Assembly (NCBI GenBank): GCA_964497515.1
Contig: CAZCCV010000001.1
Span: 62,001-126,000 of the forward strand
DNA: 64,000 bases
From: CAZCCV01 sp964497515
GTDB lineage: Bacteria; Armatimonadota; UBA5829; DTLH01
Direction: 5' to 3'
A model generated the notes under the pieces. It ran no database searches. It saw only the letters and a list, made by a program, of their open reading frames with translations, and was not told where the DNA came from. The translations under genes were made by a program, and so were the position numbers. Positions 16,186-24,693 of the stretch are shown here, in pieces (position 1 is the first letter of the stretch; every line of letters starts with the position of its first letter).

Positions 16186-16956
16186 CTAATCTGTTCTCCC
16201 TCTTTGTCTGTGGAACAGTCTGTCTGTTCCCACGAGCCAAAGGAATTTTGGGAGAGTCATAACCTTGCTAATTTTCTTCGGGTTGCCAGCCAGCCGGTGA
16301 ACCCATTCGAGTCCGTGACGCCGCATCCACACAGGAGCTCGCTTGACCCTGCCGGAGAGTACGTCGAAAGTACCTCCAACGCCCATCGCTACCCCAATTC
16401 CGAGTCTATCGATGTACTTTGCGATCCACTTCTCTTGCTTCGGGATTCCTGTCGCAACAAACAGCATCCGTGCGCAGGAAGATGCTATCTCTTCAACTAT
16501 CTTTTCGTCATCATCGAAAAACCCGTGGTGTGTTCCCGCTATCATAAGGTTGGGGAAGCGTTCTTTGAGGTTTTCTGCAGCTTCCTCAGCTACACCGGGC
16601 GCAGCGCCGAGCAAATACGCGGAGTACCCCTTCTGAGCGCCAAGTTGAGCGAGTTCCACAGTTAGATCGACCCCAGAGACTTTCGCGATGAGGGGCTGCC
16701 CATACCATTTGGACGCCATCATAATCCCCGCGCTATCAGGCGTCACCATACTGGCATCATTGATTATACTGCGAAGTTCCTCGTCTGATTGTGCGATCAC
16801 AATAGCGGAGGCATCTGCAGTCACTATCAGGTGTGGCGAGCCGCTCAGTATGAACTCCTCTGCCTTCTGTACAGCAGAAGGCATATCGATGCAGTCGATT
16901 CTAACTCCCAATATGCGAATACTATCTGCAGACTCTCTGGTCACACTCACTGTCAC
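16186..16956 (-). CDS. WecG/TagA/CpsF family glycosyltransferase
   Basis: 256 aa. Transfers N-acetylmannosaminuronic acid or ManNAc (family knowledge) onto an undecaprenyl-linked GlcNAc acceptor at the cytoplasmic membrane. Family blocks are TPDSAGIMMASKWYG (with the catalytic-type Asp), VSGVDLTVEL, GIPKQEKWIAKY and GVGGTFDVLSGRVKRAPVWM. The GTG start at 16956 overlaps the TGA of the upstream gene (GTGA), which suggests translational coupling. Together with the GT-C transferase it belongs to surface-polysaccharide assembly. Confidence 0.93.
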   Translation of the reverse strand: MTVSVTRESADSIRILGVRIDCIDMPSAVQKAEEFILSGSPHLIVTADASAIVIAQSDEELRSIINDASMVTPDSAGIMMASKWYGQPLIAKVSGVDLTVELAQLGAQKGYSAYLLGAAPGVAEEAAENLKERFPNLMIAGTHHGFFDDDEKIVEEIASSCARMLFVATGIPKQEKWIAKYIDRLGIGVAMGVGGTFDVLSGRVKRAPVWMRRHGLEWVHRLAGNPKKISKVMTLPKFLWLVGTDRLFHRQRGRTD

Positions 16957-18533
16957 TTTCGTAGCCAGCCGTTCCGCTCTAAAATATCATCGACCGCTGG
17001 GTTACCTGGCACATATCCGACCATCAATCGTCGGCCACCGGTCACAGGCAACCCAATTGTACGCACGCTACCACATTCTTCGTGGTCAGGTATCTCCACC
17101 GAATAATCGAGGGTATCCGAGTATAGAGCATCTTCTAGCATCATAGGGTGCCCAATTATGATATCAGCTTTCCGCTCCAGAAGATACCTGTACGTCGCGC
17201 ATCTCTGGTGCCCCGGTCTTATACCAGATACCGCGCCGTGTCGTGCGATCCATTTGTCGTTTAGTCCCTGCATATCTATCGTCCGAAGTCGTGAATAGTA
17301 GGGAATTGCTCCTGCTGGGGTAAGCGCAATTGTTACGTCCTGCCTGTGGTCAAATATCCGACCCAGCTCTTTGCCAATTATGGCCCAGCCCTCGCGCTCG
17401 TGGTAGACGTGGTTTTTTAGCGATGTTACTGATTCGATCCCGGAATACTGCAGGGTGTAGTGAGCATTCGACGAGTGATGCACTGAGCCGACAATCAAAA
17501 ACGCGGCAAGTCCAATCTGCAGCCATTTGTAGCTTATGGGCTTTGCAATCATCCACGAAATGACGATGAAGAGAAATGGCAGAATCGGAACCATAAATCG
17601 GAACTCCATGAAGTCCCCGCCTACGGCAACTATGTAGGCACACCAGACTGCAATAAGTATCAACGGCAACAGTAACGGTCTTTCTCTTCGAACCAAACGT
17701 GGGATTGATACAGCAAACAGGATCAGAAGAGGAAGCAAAAAGTAGCTTTTGACAAACATTACGAGGTAATACAAACCCAACGCTACTGTGCCGCCACTCA
17801 GTTTGCGCACATAAAACGTGTTCGGCAGTATTTCGCCGTAGTAAGAGAGTTTCCAAGCGAGCCACGTTGCTACGATAGCGGCGAATGGTATCGACAATAG
17901 TCCGATCCGAAGAACCATCTCTTTTGCAGGCAGCCTCTCTTTGACCAAGGAGATCATCAATGCACTGCCGAGAACACCAATCAGCAAAAAGGAATCCATC
18001 CTGGTTAATACGGCGAGAGCAAACATCAGCGAAGCAGCAACTACCTTCCCTGCACTCGACGATCTATTGCAAATCATCAAGCAAGTAAGGTAGGTGGTGC
18101 ACACCAAAAGGCACGTCTGCAATTGTGTTTCCAGCCCACCAGTCGCGTAACACGAAAAAGTATAGTTTTGTCCCAGAAGAATGATTGTAACCAGGGCAAA
18201 CGAGCGGCTGTTTAACAGCAGAAGCGCGAGTTGGGCGGTAACAAACAGCGTGACAGCGAACAATACAAGGCCAACAGCGTAGGAGAACGTTACCGGGTCA
18301 GCGCCCAGCTTCATTCCAAGAGAGACAATGAGCATCCATAGAAAGTTTGTGTAGCCTTCCACACGCTCCCCTGGGTTGAATACAGCCCCATAGCCGTGTG
18401 TCAGGTTGTAGGAGTAGCGAAAAGTGATGAACGCATCGTCCTGGCAGAATCTGTGGATCCAAGCCAAGCAAGTGAGCCCGGCTATTACACCCACCACTAT
18501 CGCATAGTACGTTCGATTGGACAGCTTGTGCAT
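16953..18533 (-). CDS. GT-C type membrane glycosyltransferase
   Basis: 526 aa, about ten TM segments. The N-terminal block FCQDDAFITFRYSYNLTHGYG followed by NPGERVEGYTNFLW is the conserved first-loop acidic motif of polyprenyl-phosphate-dependent GT-C transferases (the pattern is shared with mycobacterial arabinosyltransferase relatives). The C-terminal ~140 residues are soluble and include a conserved-looking RKADIIIGHPMM. Its 3' end overlaps the WecG-like gene by four bases, so both act together. The transferred sugar is not known. Confidence 0.88.
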   Translation of the reverse strand: MHKLSNRTYYAIVVGVIAGLTCLAWIHRFCQDDAFITFRYSYNLTHGYGAVFNPGERVEGYTNFLWMLIVSLGMKLGADPVTFSYAVGLVLFAVTLFVTAQLALLLLNSRSFALVTIILLGQNYTFSCYATGGLETQLQTCLLVCTTYLTCLMICNRSSSAGKVVAASLMFALAVLTRMDSFLLIGVLGSALMISLVKERLPAKEMVLRIGLLSIPFAAIVATWLAWKLSYYGEILPNTFYVRKLSGGTVALGLYYLVMFVKSYFLLPLLILFAVSIPRLVRRERPLLLPLILIAVWCAYIVAVGGDFMEFRFMVPILPFLFIVISWMIAKPISYKWLQIGLAAFLIVGSVHHSSNAHYTLQYSGIESVTSLKNHVYHEREGWAIIGKELGRIFDHRQDVTIALTPAGAIPYYSRLRTIDMQGLNDKWIARHGAVSGIRPGHQRCATYRYLLERKADIIIGHPMMLEDALYSDTLDYSVEIPDHEECGSVRTIGLPVTGGRRLMVGYVPGNPAVDDILERNGWLRK

Positions 18534-18551
18534 TTGCAGTTGGTGAGGCCA

Positions 18552-18572
18552 GGGACGGGATTACCCCGTCCC
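18552..18572 (-). terminator. Hairpin after ahcY
   Basis: GGGACGGG (18552-18559) / CCCGTCCC (18565-18572), loop ATTAC. It lies in the 51-bp gap between ahcY and the GT-C gene. No T-run follows on the minus strand, so it may only attenuate transcription or protect the ahcY 3' end. Confidence 0.4.
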
Positions 18573-18584
18573 AGCGTATCTTAT

Positions 18585-19841
18585 CTACGTCCCTTCTGTC
18601 CAGGATGCCAGGTATTGCACCTGTTCAGGGGTGAGCGTGTCGATCTTAACTCCCATTGACTCCAGTTTGAGCTGGGCAATCTGTTGATCGATATGCTTTG
18701 GCACAGGATAGACTTTTCTTTCGAGCTCTTTCGCGTGCATAATCATATATTCAGCGCAGAGAGCCTGATTGGCAAAGCTCATATCCATAACGCTTGCAGG
18801 ATGTCCTTCGGCAGCAGCCAGATTTATCAGTCTACCTTCCCCGAGAAGGTATATTCTGCGGCCGTCCGCCATAACAAACTCTTCCACAAAGTCTCGAATC
18901 ATCCGTCTCTCAGTCGCGAGCCCTTCGAGTGCAGGGATATCGATTTCTACATTGAAGTGCCCCGAGTTTGAAACGATAGCGCCGTCTTTCATCAGTTCAA
19001 AGTGTTGTTTTGCCAGCACGTGAATAGCGCCTGTTACAGTGCAGAAGATGTCTCCGATTTTGGCAGCCTCATTCATAGGCATAACGTCGAACCCATCCAT
19101 AGTAGCTTCAATAGCACGCATCGGATCAACTTCGCATACTACGACTCTTGCGCCCATCCCCTTGGCACGCATAGCGATTCCTTTGCCGCACCAACCATAG
19201 CCAGCTACCACGAAGTGTCTGCCCGCAAGAAGCATGTTTGTGGCGCGAAGGATACCATCGATCGAACTCTGACCAGTGCCGTAACGATTGTCGAAGAAGT
19301 GTTTGGTGTCCGCGTCGTTTACAGCGACTATTGGGTACTTCAACACTCCATCGCGCTCCATACTGCGAAGTCGGATTACACCAGTGGTTGTCTCTTCGGT
19401 GCCGCCGATGATGTTGTCGATCAGATCCTGTCTCTTCGAGTGAATGACTCCTACCGTATCGGCGCCATCATCCATCGTGAGATTCGGACGCATATCGAGT
19501 ACAGCATTGATGTGCTGATAGTAAGTGTCGTTATCTTCGCCTTTGATAGCAAATGTAGCAATGCCGTATTCCTGAACCAGTGCTGCAGCTACATCGTCTT
19601 GTGTGGAAAGCGGGTTAGATGCGCAAAGAGCTACGTTTGCACCTCCAGCCTTCAGCGCTATCGCCAAGTTTGCAGTTTCAGTAGTGACGTGCAGACACGC
19701 GGCGAGCGTAATCCCTTCGAGAGGCTTTTCCTTTTCAAATCTCTGCTTGATCATACCGATCACCGGCATATCCTGACCGGCATACTCTATTCTCAACCGA
19801 CCTTTTGCGGCCAGGCCGAGGTCTTTCACATCGTATTTCAT
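18585..19841 (-). CDS. ahcY: Adenosylhomocysteinase
   Basis: 418 aa. Hydrolyses S-adenosylhomocysteine to adenosine and homocysteine with a tightly bound NAD. Signatures: CASNPLSTQDDVAAAL, the catalytic NDADTKHFFDNRYGTGQS, the NAD loop VVAGYGWCGKGIAMRAKGMGA, and SNSGHFNVEID. A GGAGG site stands before ATG 19841. About 418 residues, without the ~40-residue insertion of many bacterial enzymes, as in archaeal and thermophile-type forms. No SAH riboswitch was recognised in the 107-bp upstream gap. Confidence 0.96.
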   Translation of the reverse strand: MKYDVKDLGLAAKGRLRIEYAGQDMPVIGMIKQRFEKEKPLEGITLAACLHVTTETANLAIALKAGGANVALCASNPLSTQDDVAAALVQEYGIATFAIKGEDNDTYYQHINAVLDMRPNLTMDDGADTVGVIHSKRQDLIDNIIGGTEETTTGVIRLRSMERDGVLKYPIVAVNDADTKHFFDNRYGTGQSSIDGILRATNMLLAGRHFVVAGYGWCGKGIAMRAKGMGARVVVCEVDPMRAIEATMDGFDVMPMNEAAKIGDIFCTVTGAIHVLAKQHFELMKDGAIVSNSGHFNVEIDIPALEGLATERRMIRDFVEEFVMADGRRIYLLGEGRLINLAAAEGHPASVMDMSFANQALCAEYMIMHAKELERKVYPVPKHIDQQIAQLKLESMGVKIDTLTPEQVQYLASWTEGT

Positions 19842-19948
19842 CTATACCTCCTGAATAGGTTCACGAAAGCCAATTCGAGAACAGAGCCACAGAAGCAAAC
19901 AGCTCCTATGGCCCAAATGATCTCTCAAAACCGTAATCACAACCTCTT

Positions 19949-20983
19949 TTAGCGTCCACCAGGTTCAACTATGACCCCGTCGAATACAGCCGCGTTAGAT
20001 TTCACTTTGCAATCGGTTCCCACCACACATCGCTCAAGCATCGTGTTTTGCATAACCGTTGCACCGGGCCAGAGTATGCTCTGTTTGACAACTGCGCCTT
20101 CTTCAACCACAGAATTGTCAGCGAGCACAGAGTATTCCTGTACGCGGGCGTTTTTCTCAATTCGGCAGTTGTTTCCGATAACTACAGGATAACTGATTTC
20201 CGCGGTAGGGTCTATTTCTGCACCCTTACCAATCCAGACAAACTTGCGAACCTGCTTGTAAGGGATGCTGATGTTGGCACGCCCATCCAGCACATCAAAA
20301 TGCGTCTGTTGATATTGCTTGAGGTCTCCGACATCCCGCCAGTAGCTAGACGTCAGATGGCCGTAGAAGCGAGCCCGATGCTCAAGGAGTCTTGGAAACA
20401 GATTGTGTCCAAAGCCATAGGCTACGCCACGTGGAATCATCTCAAAAACTTGCGGATCAAAAATATACATACCGGTGTTAGCAGTATTGCTGAAGATCAC
20501 CTCACCTCGAGGTTTCTCCAAGAACCTGGTAATTCTACCGTGTTCGTTCAGCAAAGCGATGCCATACTCGGATGGATCATCCACAAGCGAAAGCGCAATA
20601 GTGGCCAGCGCTTTCTTCTTGGTATGCAGGCGGAGCATTCCTGTAATGTCTATATCAGACAGGTCGTCGCCACCGATAACCAAAAACGTGTCATCGAAGA
20701 ATTCTTCACATCGCTTCACACTTCCAGCATCTCCCCAAAGCCGTTCTTCTCTGGAGTAGTGGATATTGACGCCCCATTTGCTGCCATCGCCAAAATACGA
20801 CTCAATCTGATCAGCTAAATAGTGGAGGTTCACCATAATGTCTTTTACACCGTGTTTGGATAGAAGCTGTATGATATGCTCCATCACGGGGCTATTGACT
20901 ATGGGAACCATAGGTTTAGGAATATGACGGGTGAGCGGATCAAGTCTTGATCCGACCCCAGCCGCCAGTATCATTGCTTTCAT
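19949..20983 (-). CDS. NDP-sugar pyrophosphorylase with left-handed beta-helix
   Basis: 344 aa. Nucleotidyltransferase that activates a sugar-1-phosphate. The N-terminal signature MILAAGVGSRLDPLTRHIPKPMVP has the Gly-rich loop and catalytic Arg/Lys. LGDAG-like text is LWGDAGSVKRCEEF, then GGDDLSDID (metal-binding Asp) and FLEKP. After residue 235 hexapeptide repeats appear (IGKGAEIDPTAEIS, VIGNNCRIEKNARV), forming a short beta-helix. Most like GDP-mannose or glucose-1-phosphate types; the exact sugar cannot be decided. Same strand as the DegT gene 75 bp upstream and ahcY downstream. Confidence 0.92.
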   Translation of the reverse strand: MKAMILAAGVGSRLDPLTRHIPKPMVPIVNSPVMEHIIQLLSKHGVKDIMVNLHYLADQIESYFGDGSKWGVNIHYSREERLWGDAGSVKRCEEFFDDTFLVIGGDDLSDIDITGMLRLHTKKKALATIALSLVDDPSEYGIALLNEHGRITRFLEKPRGEVIFSNTANTGMYIFDPQVFEMIPRGVAYGFGHNLFPRLLEHRARFYGHLTSSYWRDVGDLKQYQQTHFDVLDGRANISIPYKQVRKFVWIGKGAEIDPTAEISYPVVIGNNCRIEKNARVQEYSVLADNSVVEEGAVVKQSILWPGATVMQNTMLERCVVGTDCKVKSNAAVFDGVIVEPGGR

Positions 20984-21057
20984 ATTTGAGGGTATTGAGC
21001 CACAGACCCAATGTGGATCTCTGGATCACTCTCCTTTCGTGTCTATGCTATTGTGGG

Positions 21058-22161
21058 CTACTCTTTGGCCGCAACTGCCAGCGCTTTTGCCACAGTCTGA
21101 ACCTGCTCTTCGGTGAGTTCGGGATGAACCGGGACAGATAACACTTCTCTAGCTGCCCGTTCCGCCTCAGGGTAGTCGCCTTCTTTGCAGCCCAGAAATG
21201 CGTAGGCAGGTTGCGTGTGGAGTGGGGAAGGATAGTACACCGCGTGCCCAACCCCAGCTGCCTTCAGTGTCGCCCGAGTAGCCTCTCTATCTTTGCATCG
21301 AATTGTGTACTGATGATAAATGTGATGATTGCCCGGCATTTCCACGGGCGGCGTCAGTGAATCACCTTCAAGAGCCTTGGTATAAGCCCCTGCGTGCGCG
21401 CGTCTTGCGTTGTTCCACTTCAGAAGATGAGGGAGTTTGACTCGCAACACTGCGGCCTGGACTTCGTGCAGCCTGCTGCAGAATCCAACGTATTCATAGG
21501 CATAAGTAGAAGACATTCCGTGGAATCTAAACGATCTTGCTCTGCGCGCTGTCTCGTCATCGTTTGTAAGGATCATCCCGCCATCGCCCGCAGCTCCCAG
21601 GTTCTTTGTGGGGAAGAAGCTAAGTGTAGCAGTATCTCCGTACTCTCCGATTGGCTTGCCCTTGTATGTTGCGCCTATAGCTTGGGCACCGTCGCAGACC
21701 ACCTTCAATCCGTGTTCTTCGGCTATCGAGAGTATCTCATCCATCTCTGCACACTGACCGTAAAGATGAACAGGTAGTATTGCCTTCGTCTTAGGTGTTA
21801 TAGCTTTTCGTATCGCAGCAGGGTCTATGTTGTAGGTAACAGGATCAATGTCTACGTATACGGGATGAGCACCTACGATCACTATCGATTCTGTAGTTGC
21901 GACGAATGTAAACGGGGTAGTTATAACCTCATCACCAGGCCCAATACCAAGAGCCGCTAGTGAGATTGTAATTGCATCTGTACCGGAAGCCACACCTATG
22001 CCGTGCTTGGCTCCACATAGTTCGGCTATTTCGGTTTCTAGTTTGCTAACGTTTTCACCCAGTGTAAACTGGCAGTTGTCGAAGACATCGCGCAGTGCCG
22101 CTTGGATCTCAGTCTCAAGAGAGCTAAACTGCGCCTTAAGGTTTGCCATTGGAATCGACAA
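21058..22161 (-). CDS. DegT/DnrJ/EryC1/StrS family aminotransferase
   Basis: 367 aa. PLP-dependent aminotransferase acting on keto-sugar nucleotides. PLP lysine is K186 in SFFPTKNLGAAGDGG; ASGTDAITISLAALGIGPGDEV and VHLYGQCAEMD are further family blocks, and CDGAQAIGA holds the cofactor Asp. The sequence is closest in pattern to WbpE/WlbC-type enzymes that make 3-amino sugars from UDP-3-keto-GlcNAcA, which would fit the nucleotide-sugar dehydrogenases found at 39 and 48 kb (inference). A sigma-70 promoter lies 65 bp upstream. Confidence 0.94.
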   Translation of the reverse strand: MSIPMANLKAQFSSLETEIQAALRDVFDNCQFTLGENVSKLETEIAELCGAKHGIGVASGTDAITISLAALGIGPGDEVITTPFTFVATTESIVIVGAHPVYVDIDPVTYNIDPAAIRKAITPKTKAILPVHLYGQCAEMDEILSIAEEHGLKVVCDGAQAIGATYKGKPIGEYGDTATLSFFPTKNLGAAGDGGMILTNDDETARRARSFRFHGMSSTYAYEYVGFCSRLHEVQAAVLRVKLPHLLKWNNARRAHAGAYTKALEGDSLTPPVEMPGNHHIYHQYTIRCKDREATRATLKAAGVGHAVYYPSPLHTQPAYAFLGCKEGDYPEAERAAREVLSVPVHPELTEEQVQTVAKALAVAAKE

Positions 22162-22225
22162 AATCGGGTACTCCTCTATTTATAGCAAGTGAGCAGGCTG
22201 TATGGAAGAGACTGCTAACGAACCG

Positions 22226-22255
22226 ATTATCGCAAACGGCCGGCTACTGTGTCAA
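22226..22255 (-). promoter_or_regulatory. Sigma-70 promoter of the DegT gene
   Basis: On the minus strand: TTGACA (22255-22250), 18-bp spacer, GATAAT (22231-22226). Confidence 0.65.
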
Positions 22256-22310
22256 CGGGGCAGCATTTTAAGGAGGTCAAAACTCTGATCTAATAGCTGG
22301 TAATGAGTTA

Positions 22311-22349
22311 GAGCGCCTGCCGCTGAGGAGTGGTTCGCGGCAGGCGCTC
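22311..22349 (-). terminator. Hairpin 3' of the HtrA-like gene
   Basis: Perfect 13-bp inverted repeat GAGCGCCTGCCGC (22311-22323) / GCGGCAGGCGCTC (22337-22349) with a 13-base loop. It lies 71 bp past the HtrA-like stop. No T-run follows on either strand, so it may act as an intrinsic pause or 3'-end stabiliser. Confidence 0.55.
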
Positions 22350-22419
22350 GTGTCAGGAAAGGAGGCCTCCCAATAACTGAATCCTGAGCCAAGGGAAGCC
22401 GTTGGATGATCGTTGAATA

Positions 22420-23904
22420 CTATTTAGAACCTATAATATAGGTGTTGCCCTCCTTAGAATACTGGCAGTTGATGGCTTCACAGAATGCACTAAGTGCACC
22501 CTCGACACTGTCGGCCCTAATCGTATAAGTAATTCTCTCTCGTGAGCGCAGGTTCTCGGCTGCTGTCACACGTATAGCAAATGCGGATGATATAGCTCCG
22601 GCTGCCTCATCCATAGAGACATTCTCCAAATCGATCGTAACGAGTGCACCAGGCACCGTCGTCCGTTTAATGCTTATTATCGTGCGGTCTGCGGATGTTG
22701 CTTCTGCAGGATGACTGCCTATCAGAACCCGCGTAGTCAGTTCCCTCTCGCCACGTTTTACTACCAAAGTGATGGTGTCGCCAGGCCGCTTGCTCATAAA
22801 ATGATTGATCAGAGCAGGCACCGAAACCACAGGGACGTTATCCAGCATCTTCAGCACGTCTCCCGCTTCAATACCAGCCTTCTCCGCAGGGCTCCCCGGC
22901 GAAGGAGAGAGGATAATATCGCCACCCTTAAGTGTGAGACTAAGTCCCATCCAGGGACGATGCAGACTCTGACCAGATACCAAAACAGGTAGCACAGGTT
23001 TGATTCTATCGACAGGGATTGCAAAGCTGCAGTTTCCGGACATCTGAAAAATCTCGGCGGCATTTGCAGCCGTGAGTATCTGTTGCAATCTTGCCGCTGT
23101 TTCAGTCGGGTCTTGTGATTCCCGGACTCTCGCCAGTTCCAACTCTGCCTTCTTATCAAGAACATCCATGTGATTTGGTCCGAGTGATTTTGTTAGGCTG
23201 TCCAGTTCCTTCTGAAGGACCATTGCACTCGGCATTGAAAGCGCATTCGGAGCCATTGAGGCAAATGGCATAGCAGTGGGAAACGGCGCGAGCATCGCCG
23301 TTGTTACGCCAATGACTTTTCCTGTGGTGTCGAACACCGGACCGCCACTTGCGCCAGGGCCAGTCATGCCAGAAATCTGAATCAGGTCGAGTCCGTTACC
23401 TCCCACCAATCGACCAATTCCCGATACCATTCCAAGCGACACGGAGTTCATCAACCCTGCCTGGTTGTTCACCGTTATCACAAGTGAGCCCAGCTCAGCC
23501 TCGGATGAGTTTCCCAGCACAACCGGAACAAGCTCCGTTTTGTTGACCTTTATGACGGCTGTCTCTGTAATGGGATCGATGCCCACCAGTTTCGCGGCAG
23601 CATCTGTATCATCTGTAAAATGCACCCTGATACTATCCGCATTAGCTACGACTCCAGCAGTGGTTAGGATATGTCCCTTTTCGTCTAGAACAAAGCCAGT
23701 TCCAACCGAAGCTCGAGGCGGAGTCTTGATGCTGCCCGCCATCGACCGCTTCATAGCTCTGATTTCCACTACCGAAGGTGCGGTCAACTTGACCAAAGCT
23801 ATCATATCGCTGTTGAGCTGCTGCAGAGTAGCTCCACCGCTTGTTGCTGCGGGTGCAACCACAACAATACAAGCCATTATGAATACTATTATTCGTGATC
23901 GCAT
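22420..23904 (-). CDS. Secreted HtrA-like pseudoprotease with PDZ and C-terminal STN-like domain
   Basis: 494 aa. A signal peptide (1-25) is followed by a trypsin-like HtrA fold (35-200), an unusual ~80-residue helical insertion (205-285), a PDZ domain (about 318-398) and a C-terminal module (420-493) with the beta-alpha-beta-beta-alpha-beta look of the STN/secretin N-domain (VTIDLENVSMDEAAGAIS, then SVEGALSAFCEAI and NTYIIGS). The catalytic triad is broken: the His of the usual TNxHVV is Gly84 (ILTTAGVV), the Asp of TDLAV is Glu114 (ITETAVIKV), and only Ser186 (GASGGP) remains. So it is predicted to bind rather than cut. It is the third gene of an operon with an anti-sigma and an ECF sigma factor, 27 bp after the anti-sigma gene. 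Confidence 0.88.
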   Translation of the reverse strand: MRSRIIVFIMACIVVVAPAATSGGATLQQLNSDMIALVKLTAPSVVEIRAMKRSMAGSIKTPPRASVGTGFVLDEKGHILTTAGVVANADSIRVHFTDDTDAAAKLVGIDPITETAVIKVNKTELVPVVLGNSSEAELGSLVITVNNQAGLMNSVSLGMVSGIGRLVGGNGLDLIQISGMTGPGASGGPVFDTTGKVIGVTTAMLAPFPTAMPFASMAPNALSMPSAMVLQKELDSLTKSLGPNHMDVLDKKAELELARVRESQDPTETAARLQQILTAANAAEIFQMSGNCSFAIPVDRIKPVLPVLVSGQSLHRPWMGLSLTLKGGDIILSPSPGSPAEKAGIEAGDVLKMLDNVPVVSVPALINHFMSKRPGDTITLVVKRGERELTTRVLIGSHPAEATSADRTIISIKRTTVPGALVTIDLENVSMDEAAGAISSAFAIRVTAAENLRSRERITYTIRADSVEGALSAFCEAINCQYSKEGNTYIIGSK

Positions 23905-23931
23905 ATTGACGTTTTCTTCCTCAGCAATCTA

Positions 23932-24693
23932 CTACATCTTGAATGAGACCAGTTGCGCAGCGTTTACCTGGCGTATCGGATAGGAGTCGTAATCGTCTTC
24001 TTCCTGGACTCTCACTATATCTATTACGTGTTCTTCCAAGGGTGTTGCAGCAGTCACCGCAGGCGCCATCTCGCTATTTGTTTCCAGGGACTGCGCCTGT
24101 TGTGCCACCGGATTAGTGTGCTCCGACTCTATCATATTCGGACTTACGGCAGTCTGCCTGATTTGTGTTGCTATTTGTCGCTCAGTCGCAGTCTCTACCG
24201 GTGAACGTTGTTCGGTTGTTTGTTTGACAACTTCAACACTCGTCGGAGCCTGCGCAGGTGGATCATCTACTACCTTGGTTTCAATTCTGGGTTGATGAAC
24301 AACGGGCTTCGGCACTTCAGCTAGTGTCTGTACAGCCACAACTTTTTGTGTTTTCACAAGCAGTTTGTCTGGGGCCAGGTCGATAATACCAGTAGCTATT
24401 AGAGCAATCATACACGCAGCCGCAGCAGCTGGCACCAGATAAACAACCTTGCTTCTCGGTGGGATTTGTTGAGGTGAACTGGTGATCCTATCTTTCACAT
24501 CTTTCCAGTTGAGTCGACAGGGTTCGATTTCGGCTGCCGCTGTTTTCAGCCCTTCTGCAATCCGTGAACGGTTGGCAGTCTCAGTCTTGCAGCGAGGACA
24601 GTTTTCAATATGTCTTGCCGCGAGTTTAGGCGTTTTGTCCTGAGATTCTCTCAAGGACAACCATTCTGATACTAAGTAGCAAATAATCTTCAT
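23932..24693 (-). CDS. Zinc-finger (ZAS-type) anti-sigma factor with long periplasmic domain
   Basis: 253 aa from ATG 24693, behind GGAGGAGG and overlapping the sigma gene stop as ATGA. Cytoplasmic N-terminus with the ZAS motif H28-x3-C32-x2-C35; one TM helix at about 83-105; then ~145 periplasmic residues that are Pro/Gln/Val/Thr-rich and mostly low complexity, ending in an acidic block (VRVQEEDDYDSYPIRQ) and a hydrophobic tail. A longer in-frame reading to 24831 lies inside the sigma gene and has no RBS. It should hold the upstream ECF sigma factor at the membrane until a signal acts on the periplasmic part. Confidence 0.88.
   Translation of the reverse strand: MKIICYLVSEWLSLRESQDKTPKLAARHIENCPRCKTETANRSRIAEGLKTAAAEIEPCRLNWKDVKDRITSSPQQIPPRSKVVYLVPAAAAACMIALIATGIIDLAPDKLLVKTQKVVAVQTLAEVPKPVVHQPRIETKVVDDPPAQAPTSVEVVKQTTEQRSPVETATERQIATQIRQTAVSPNMIESEHTNPVAQQAQSLETNSEMAPAVTAATPLEEHVIDIVRVQEEDDYDSYPIRQVNAAQLVSFKM

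Noticed and set aside
19842..19948. Possible SAH riboswitch before ahcY
   Set aside because: The 107-bp gap has no recognisable SAH or SAM aptamer core; only the RBS is evident.
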